Shown here one piece after another: positions 6,731 to 10,944 of a stretch of DNA of 10,944 bases. Made by a program: the position numbers and the translations under genes. Each line of letters starts with the position of its first letter. Within the stretch, counting starts at the first letter, position 1. This stretch comes from Goniomonas avonlea (lineage: Eukaryota; Cryptophyceae; Goniomonadida; Goniomonadaceae): contig QUTJ01031335.1 in the NCBI GenBank assembly GCA_003573635.1, forward strand, positions 1 through 10,944, written 5' to 3'. The notes beneath the pieces are model-generated. The model was not told the DNA's origin, did not search any database, and saw only the letters and a program-made list of their open reading frames with translations.

Positions 6731-9700
6731 TGCTCCCCCCTTCTCTATGCGTTCAACTTGGAATAGATGTGTTTCCCGTGAAGTAGCACAGCAAAACAAC
6801 GCAGCAAGCCGGCCACATGCCAAGAAGCGAGCAAGCAAAAGAGAGAGTGGTGATCACGCACCACAAGTGACGAAGCAAACGAGGTAAAACATAGGAGACA
6901 TCATAAGATGTTCCATGTCCATGTAGATGAGCGGTGCGATTGTGTCCAGCAAGCAGAGCACCAACATGAACCCAAACCATCCAGCAATGCTGACGAGGAG
7001 GGTCGCCTGCAGCGTGTGTCACATTCCACTCGAGAGGCACTGCAACCAGCCCGTCGATGCTGTCCGCACAAGAAAAGCAATTCACAAACGCAAGTGCAGA
7101 TACTAGCTCGAGCAAGCGCACCCTGTTGATCCAAGTGTGGTAGCTCGTCATCATGGCGATGCGAACGTTGACGACGAGCACCACGCAGGTGTACACGATG
7201 GTGCCCACGCCCCAGAGGCCGAGGGGCCGCCCGTCCGGCCAAAACACAGTCGAGCACGTGAACAGCACAACAAACAGGATCACAGTTGCATGCCACGTTC
7301 CGCTCAGACACCTGTAGCCAAGCTTAGATCTGGTCCCAGAGAGGCCGGATAGCACCAAAGAACCAGAGGACAAGTATTCTGTGCAGAGAGCAGTGTGTAC
7401 ACTCCAGAGAAGTGGCGTACGCAGAGAACAGTGTGGAAAACAAGTGGTGTGTGACACTAGAGATATCGGGAGGATTTGGGAAGGATTAGAGATCGATTTA
7501 GGAAGGACTTGGGAACGATCGGGGAAGGATGTGGAAAGCCTAGAGCGATCAGGCAGCTGCAGACCTACGGCGCACCAACGGACAAAGAGACGAAGATTGA
7601 AAAGCATGCGGAGCTGTCCCTGCTGGTAGACGAGAGGATAGAGCTGAACCAACTCCTCCCCTACGTCCTGGTCGAGCGCACCCATCGCCAACACAGGCAG
7701 GGCCGTGAACGCTGTGTTGTAAAACTGGTAGGACCTGCGCGGGCGCGTGAACTGGCGTGTGTTGCGTGTGTTGTAAAAGTGGTAGGACCTGTGCGTGTAC
7801 GGGTGACAGAGTTGACACAGTACAGGAGCCCTGGACGTGAACTTGCAAGGCCGCACCATTCATTATACAGCTGCTGCAAGCTGAAGCCAGAGAAAATGCC
7901 GAACCAGACGAGACACAGCGTGAAGGCGTAGCACTTGTAGAAAATGTACAAAATCAACTTGGAGTTGCGGCGGTAGGACCAGCGCCCGTGGACGAGCAGC
8001 AGTCGCTGCAGAGCACGCAGGTCACGTGCGACGCTTGAGGACGGTGGGAAGAAAGGGACGCGCGGGCAATCGACAGAAGTCAAGGAGATTACAAAAAAAT
8101 GGGAGGGAGAGAAGATATTGGGAAGGACTCGGCGAGGATTTAGTTTGGGGGGATATGCGCGAGACGAACGGCAGACCAACCTCAACGACATGTCACATCT
8201 CTCATAAGAGGGTCGCCCCGAAAAACTGACGGTGGAAAAGAAGCATCCCAAGTACATAATTTGCGGTGCAAGATTCGTCGCCATGCGATTACCTGCAGAA
8301 AGCGAAACTGGGCTATTGCGTAATCCGAGGAGCACACTGCTTGCATTCCCTCGTGCCCACTGATGCCGACTCCGACATGGGCACTCTGAATCATGGGCAC
8401 GTCATTGGCTCCGTCACCAATGCCGAGAGTTGTCACATCCGGGCACTTGCTTCTGACCTGCGCACAAGCATCACACGCGCGCACACCGTCGGGGAGCTGC
8501 GATTGCTTGAAGTGGAGAGGGCCCGTGCCCTCCGTTGGACTACCGAAATGCGCGAGGAGGTTTTCCCTCGAGTGCGTTCGACAGGAAGCAAATGGATCAA
8601 TTAGTTGTGTCGCGCGGAAGGGGCGAGATCGTTTTTCGGAAAGAGAGCTCAATTACTCATAATTGTGGGTCTCGATTTCTTCGTTTTTTTTCCTTTGGTG
8701 ATCAATCAAAGCGAACGTGCTCAGGTGTTTTTGCCTGGTATCGCTCAGACAGCAAAACGCAACACGGGGAGACAAAAAAAAGCAGCAACAGAACACTCGC
8801 GCGCACAGGCAGAGGGCGCACCATTCGAACAATGCCAGCCTTTTGCGCAGGAGACATTCGGCAGCAGACAACAGCGTCCACCTCCCGAGCCACTTGCATT
8901 AGTGAGTCCTGCCATGGCACACAATGAGTCGAAAGTGGCACAAAGCCGAATCGCCACGGACAGCACAAGCTCGACGGCAGAACAGGGAAGCCGCACACAC
9001 CCAGGACTCAACAAATCACCATGAACAACGCTACCACACCACAGACACAATTACCACGCTTCACAGAGCACCAGAGAACCCATCGCATTCCTCACTGAGC
9101 ACCGCCCGCACGCCACCCCGAGAGCAATACTTGCACTCGAATCTGGCACTCGCAGATCGCGATCACACTTCCTGCAATGGATACACACTTTCCACGCAGA
9201 CACACCTGCAGATCACCGTCGTCGTGCTCGATCACCCCGAGTGCAATCCCGTCGATAACGAGGCCGCTGCTGCCGAGGTTGCCCTTGTCCGCTGCATCAA
9301 GGGGCCCAGTCCTCCAGCCCTCCAAGAAGTCGCGCACCTGCCGAGGGGGAGTCAGCACACCAGTACCAGTGTGAAAGCCGACCAAGACCTGCCACACTAC
9401 GAAGCACACTACCAATGCACACGACCAAGGGGTGCCAATGCACTCTCTCAATCCACACTACCAATGTACACTACCAACGCACACGACCAACGACACTATC
9501 AAGGACCACGAGCAGTGTCATAAAATCCGTGCCAAAGTGTCAGACGGAGCGCTAGCATTGAAAGAAGTTCCATTGGGCAGTGGCCAGAGCTGGGAGAGGC
9601 ACGCGATCTTTTGCACAGTAGATGGAGGGAGCGGTCACGTCAGGACTGACCTTTTCCACAGTGGAGCGGGCGGTGTGGGTCACGAAGCCGAGCGGCACGC

Positions 9701-10860
9701 GGAGCAGCTTGGCACCAGACCGCAAGTTCGGCTTTGACAAGCTCTGGTTGCCCCCTGCCCCTGCTTCGCGAGGTCAAAATGCAAGTGAGTGGTTGACGAG
9801 CTCTCATTGAGCTCTGCTTGACAAGGTCAATTGCCACAGTGCAAGTATCAGGCAAGAGGTCAAGTCTCGAAAACTGCCAAGTAAGCAAAAATAGAATGCG
9901 GGTGATCGCGCAGCTCACCCGCAGCTTCAGAGACCTCGGCGACACGGCGAAGCTGGCGAGCCACCGTAGCTCGGTCCTTGCCATCGACAACCACCAACTC
10001 CATGTCCCGCCGCAGCAAGCCGCAGCTGCGCCAGCAAATTACAACCTCTCTTTTCACTCCTCTCTTCCCTCTCCTCTCTTCTCTCTCCTCTCTTCTCTCT
10101 CCTCTCTTCTCTCTCCTCTCTTCTCTCTCCTCTCTTCTCTCACAAAGTTCATGTTCCGCCGCAGCAAGCCCCAGCTGCGCCGGCAACTACGACCTCTCTC
10201 CTCACTCCTCTCTTCTCGCTTCTCTCTCAAATTTAATGTCCCGCCGCAGCGAGCTGCAGCTGCGCTGGCAATTACAACCTCTCCTCTCCCTTTCGAACAT
10301 TGTGACGTCAACCGCAGCCTTCTCCCCAATTTTTCCGCCACAGCAGCGTGAGAACCTTCTCTCCTGCTTTCCCTCTCAGTTTAGGTTCATTCACGCGTAG
10401 GTGTACCTGTAACCAATGTCGATTGCCGTTTCGAGCTTGTCGCCTGTCAGTACCCACACTCGAATGTTGGCTGCCGACAGCTTCTCGATTGTCTCCGGCA
10501 CACCGTCCTGCAACCTGCAGGACCCAGTCTCAGCCAGAGAGTTTGGAGGGGAAAAGACGTGTGGCGCGCAGACAGTGGCACGGAGAGCAGCGGCAGTGGC
10601 ACGGAGGCGGACGGTAGCCCGTGACGGTGTGGCAGGTTGCTCTGGGTGACAACAGTGACAACAGTGACAACAGTGACGCCAGGCAGGTCCTACCTGTCCT
10701 CCACAGCAGTGGCACAGAGTGCAAAGTGAAATGATGTGTGGCGCAGTTTGCTCTGGGTGACAACAGTGACAACAGTGACGCCAGGCAGGTCCTACCTGTC
10801 CTCCACAGCAGTGACGCCAACGAAGGTCAGGTCTGTCTCGAGTTGGTCCTGCAGGTCTTC
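6529..10860 (-). CDS. P4-type ATPase (phospholipid flippase), C-terminal half, multi-exon, runs off right edge
   Basis: Membrane pump that moves aminophospholipids from the outer to the inner (cytosolic) leaflet. Exons, high to low: 10860-10796, 10514-10407, 10025-9919, 9754-9651 (tentative), 9337-9206, 8908-8822, 8457-8293, 8005-7857, 7734-7576, 7311-7122, 7006-6862, about 6698-6529 (tentative). The phase is consistent throughout. Motifs in order: [101 protein letters not shown] in membrane segment 5, and [16 protein letters not shown]. These identify the P4 family; the DKTGT phosphorylation motif lies outside. Splicing rebuilds family residues, for instance VED-R-LQDG, GYS-C and NEW-SYQFYN. 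The gene converges on DENR. If the last intron is not spliced, translation stops at the TGA 6856-6854, which would shorten membrane segment 10. The subclass is not decided. Confidence 0.88.
6697..6727. repeat. (CT)n dinucleotide microsatellite
   Basis: About 15 uninterrupted CT units on the plus strand (GA on the minus strand), just before the proposed last exon of the P4-ATPase. It offers many AG dinucleotides in the acceptor position, and its length is prone to mutation and to sequencing error. Confidence 0.95.
7312..7575 (-). other. 264-nt intron of the P4-ATPase with internal repeats
   Basis: Donor GTGCGC at 7575 and acceptor GGCTACAG ending at 7312. On the plus strand it holds GGGAAGGAT-type repeats (7468-7535) and an imperfect ~38-nt tandem pair starting GCAGAGAGCAGTGTG (7383) and GCAGAGAACAGTGTG (7421). 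Similar GGGAAGGA motifs recur in the intron 8292-8006 (around 8100-8150). Confidence 0.65.
7704..7796 (-). repeat. 54-nt tandem duplication of a splice acceptor and exon start
   Basis: The exon start at 7734, CAG|GTCCTACCAGTTTTAC on the minus strand, is preceded 54 nt upstream by a near-copy, CAG|GTCCTACCACTTTTAC (acceptor at 7790-7789). Both copies continue with ACAACACA. The 54 nt hold no stop in the exon frame. Confidence 0.9.
8006..8292 (-). other. 287-nt intron of the P4-ATPase
   Basis: Donor GTAATC at 8292 and acceptor GCTCTGCAG ending at 8006; the join gives [12 protein letters not shown]. Purine-rich stretches (GGGAGGGAGAGAAG, GGGAAGGA) lie at about 8100-8150 on the plus strand; nothing else was recognised. 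Confidence 0.75.
8458..8821 (-). other. 364-nt intron of the P4-ATPase, no other content recognised
   Basis: Donor GTGCGC at 8821 and acceptor GTGCGCAG ending at 8458; the join gives IVRM|VRSKCPD in frame. Plus-strand frames at 8535-9024 cross it without recognisable motifs. Confidence 0.7.
9338..9650 (-). other. 313-nt repeat-bearing intron of the P4-ATPase
   Basis: Proposed donor GTCAGT at 9650 and acceptor CTCGGCAG ending at 9338. About 9389-9500 holds degenerate CACACTACCAATG/CACACGACCAA repeats on the plus strand. The donor depends on whether exon 9754-9651 is real. Confidence 0.5.
9389..9500. repeat. Degenerate CACTACCAATGCACACGACCAA tandem repeats
   Basis: Four to six imperfect units built from ACACTACCAAYG and CACACGACCAA, all inside an intron of the P4-ATPase gene. 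Confidence 0.75.
9997..10285 (-). repeat. Triplicated acceptor/exon-start segment
   Basis: Plus-strand cores lie at about 10001-10048, 10151-10193 and 10237-10283, each with GTYCCGCCGCAGC followed by AGCTGCGCYRGCAA. On the minus strand each reads as an acceptor GGCGCAG or AGCGCAG, then CTGSRGC and GGCGG. Only the 10001-10048 copy continues into an open P4-ATPase exon; the other two run into the purine-rich repeat and hit stops. Confidence 0.9.
10026..10406 (-). other. 381-nt intron with three copies of its 3' splice junction
   Basis: Donor GTACAC at 10406 and acceptor GGCGCAG ending at 10026; the join turns AG|C into the Ser of [12 protein letters not shown]. The intron contains two earlier near-copies of the acceptor plus exon start, separated by a purine-rich (minus strand) GAGAGAAGAGAGGA tract. 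Confidence 0.8.
10046..10142. repeat. CTCTCCTCTCTTCT tandem repeat (pyrimidine tract)
   Basis: About five near-perfect 14-nt units in 10071-10141 plus degenerate flanks. A weaker version lies at 10195-10230. It lies between the triplicated splice-junction copies. Confidence 0.95.
10631..10813 (-). repeat. Tandem duplication of an exon end and splice donor
   Basis: Segment 10741-10813, which includes the last 18 nt of exon 10860-10796 and its donor, is repeated at 10631-10711 with a 102-nt offset. Both have CACTGCTGTGGAGGACAG|GT on the minus strand, followed by the same GTAGGACCTGCC and GTCACTGTT repeats. The left copy has one extra 9-nt GTGACAACA unit. Confidence 0.92.
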
Positions 10861-10878
10861 CTGCCCGAGACTTGGTCA

Positions 10879-10942
10879 GCGTGAAGGCGCGACAGGCCCA
10901 ACACAAGCACGCGTGAAGGCGCGACAGGCCCAACACAAGCAC
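10879..10942. repeat. 32-bp perfect tandem repeat, two copies at the right edge
   Basis: The unit beginning GCGTGAAGGCGCGACAGGCC occupies 10879-10910 and 10911-10942 without a mismatch; the array may continue past the window. It lies just upstream (in gene sense) of the first visible P4-ATPase exon, so it is probably intronic. Confidence 0.95.
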
Positions 10943-10944
10943 GC

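Larger units (their letters stand above)
6529..8005 (-). other. P4-ATPase: membrane segments 5-10 and C-terminal tail
   Basis: Segment 5 is in exon 8005-7857 ([20 protein letters not shown]), segment 6 in 7734-7576 ([14 protein letters not shown]), and segments 7 and 8 in 7311-7122 ([35 protein letters not shown]). Segment 9 is in exon 7006-6862 ([18 protein letters not shown]), and segment 10 begins there with [12 protein letters not shown]. The 7576/7311 junction rebuilds [12 protein letters not shown], equivalent to the W-x-x-x-G-x-x-H pattern of other flippases. A last exon near 6698-6529 would add [14 protein letters not shown] and a Tyr/Pro-rich tail ending PSRAPSFL. Confidence 0.75.
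8293..10860 (-). other. P4-ATPase: end of N domain and phosphorylation (P) domain
   Basis: Exons 10860-10796 to 8457-8293. Present are the VED[10 protein letters not shown] motif, the TGDK-x-ETA motif that contacts ATP/phosphate, the VIDG strand, VCCRMSP-x-QKA, and the [10 protein letters not shown] hinge holding the Mg-binding aspartates. Introns are 281, 381, 164, 313, 297 and 364 nt, much longer than those of DENR. The loop between GYSC and VIDG is longer than usual if exon 9754-9651 is used. Confidence 0.85.

Noticed and set aside
9818-10400. Ser/Leu-rich plus-strand frames and Arg/Glu-rich minus-strand frames
   Set aside because: They are translations of the CTCTCCTCTCTTCT tract inside a P4-ATPase intron, not genes.
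1-10944. Mobile elements, tRNA or rRNA genes
   Set aside because: No transposase or reverse-transcriptase motif, terminal inverted or long terminal repeat pair, or tRNA cloverleaf pattern was noticed by eye on either strand; a covariance-model scan was not possible.

Overview
This window is eukaryotic nuclear DNA from a moderately GC-rich, gene-dense genome that I could not place taxonomically. It is probably a protist, because the introns are mostly about 40-60 nt, with GT-AG ends and CTAAC/CTGAC-like branch sites close to the 3' end. No prokaryotic signals, RNA genes or transposase genes were seen. All exon models were built by hand from splice signals, reading phase and remembered family patterns, with no alignment run.

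Three genes fill the window. (1) On the minus strand, 5256 down to 1 and off the left edge: the N-terminal ~815 residues of a large HECTD1-like ubiquitin ligase in 21 exons. The order is armadillo-like solenoid, ankyrin repeats, a WWE domain, a Gly/Asp-rich linker, then a second helical solenoid. The catalytic HECT domain would lie outside. (2) On the plus strand, 5469-6264: a complete six-exon DENR (density-regulated protein, SUI1 domain) of 189 residues, divergent from gene 1 across a 212-bp spacer that carries a 17-bp-arm hairpin. (3) On the minus strand, right edge down to about 6529: the C-terminal half of a P4-type ATPase (phospholipid flippase), from the end of the nucleotide-binding region through the P domain and membrane segments 5-10. 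It converges on DENR.

The long plus-strand open frames at 15-1826 are shadows of gene 1. The three genes belong to unrelated processes (ubiquitination, translation reinitiation/ribosome recycling, lipid flipping), so no joint pathway is implied.

The most unusual structure is in the introns. A set of short introns (38-62 nt) is mixed with longer ones (about 115-630 nt), many filled with tandem repeats. Several repeats duplicate a splice junction itself: a donor with its exon end at 10631-10813, an acceptor with its exon start three times at 9997-10274, and twice, in frame, at 7704-7796. A 56-bp minisatellite fills the intron inside the ankyrin region. The WWE domain between the ankyrin repeats and the second solenoid is the most notable protein feature.
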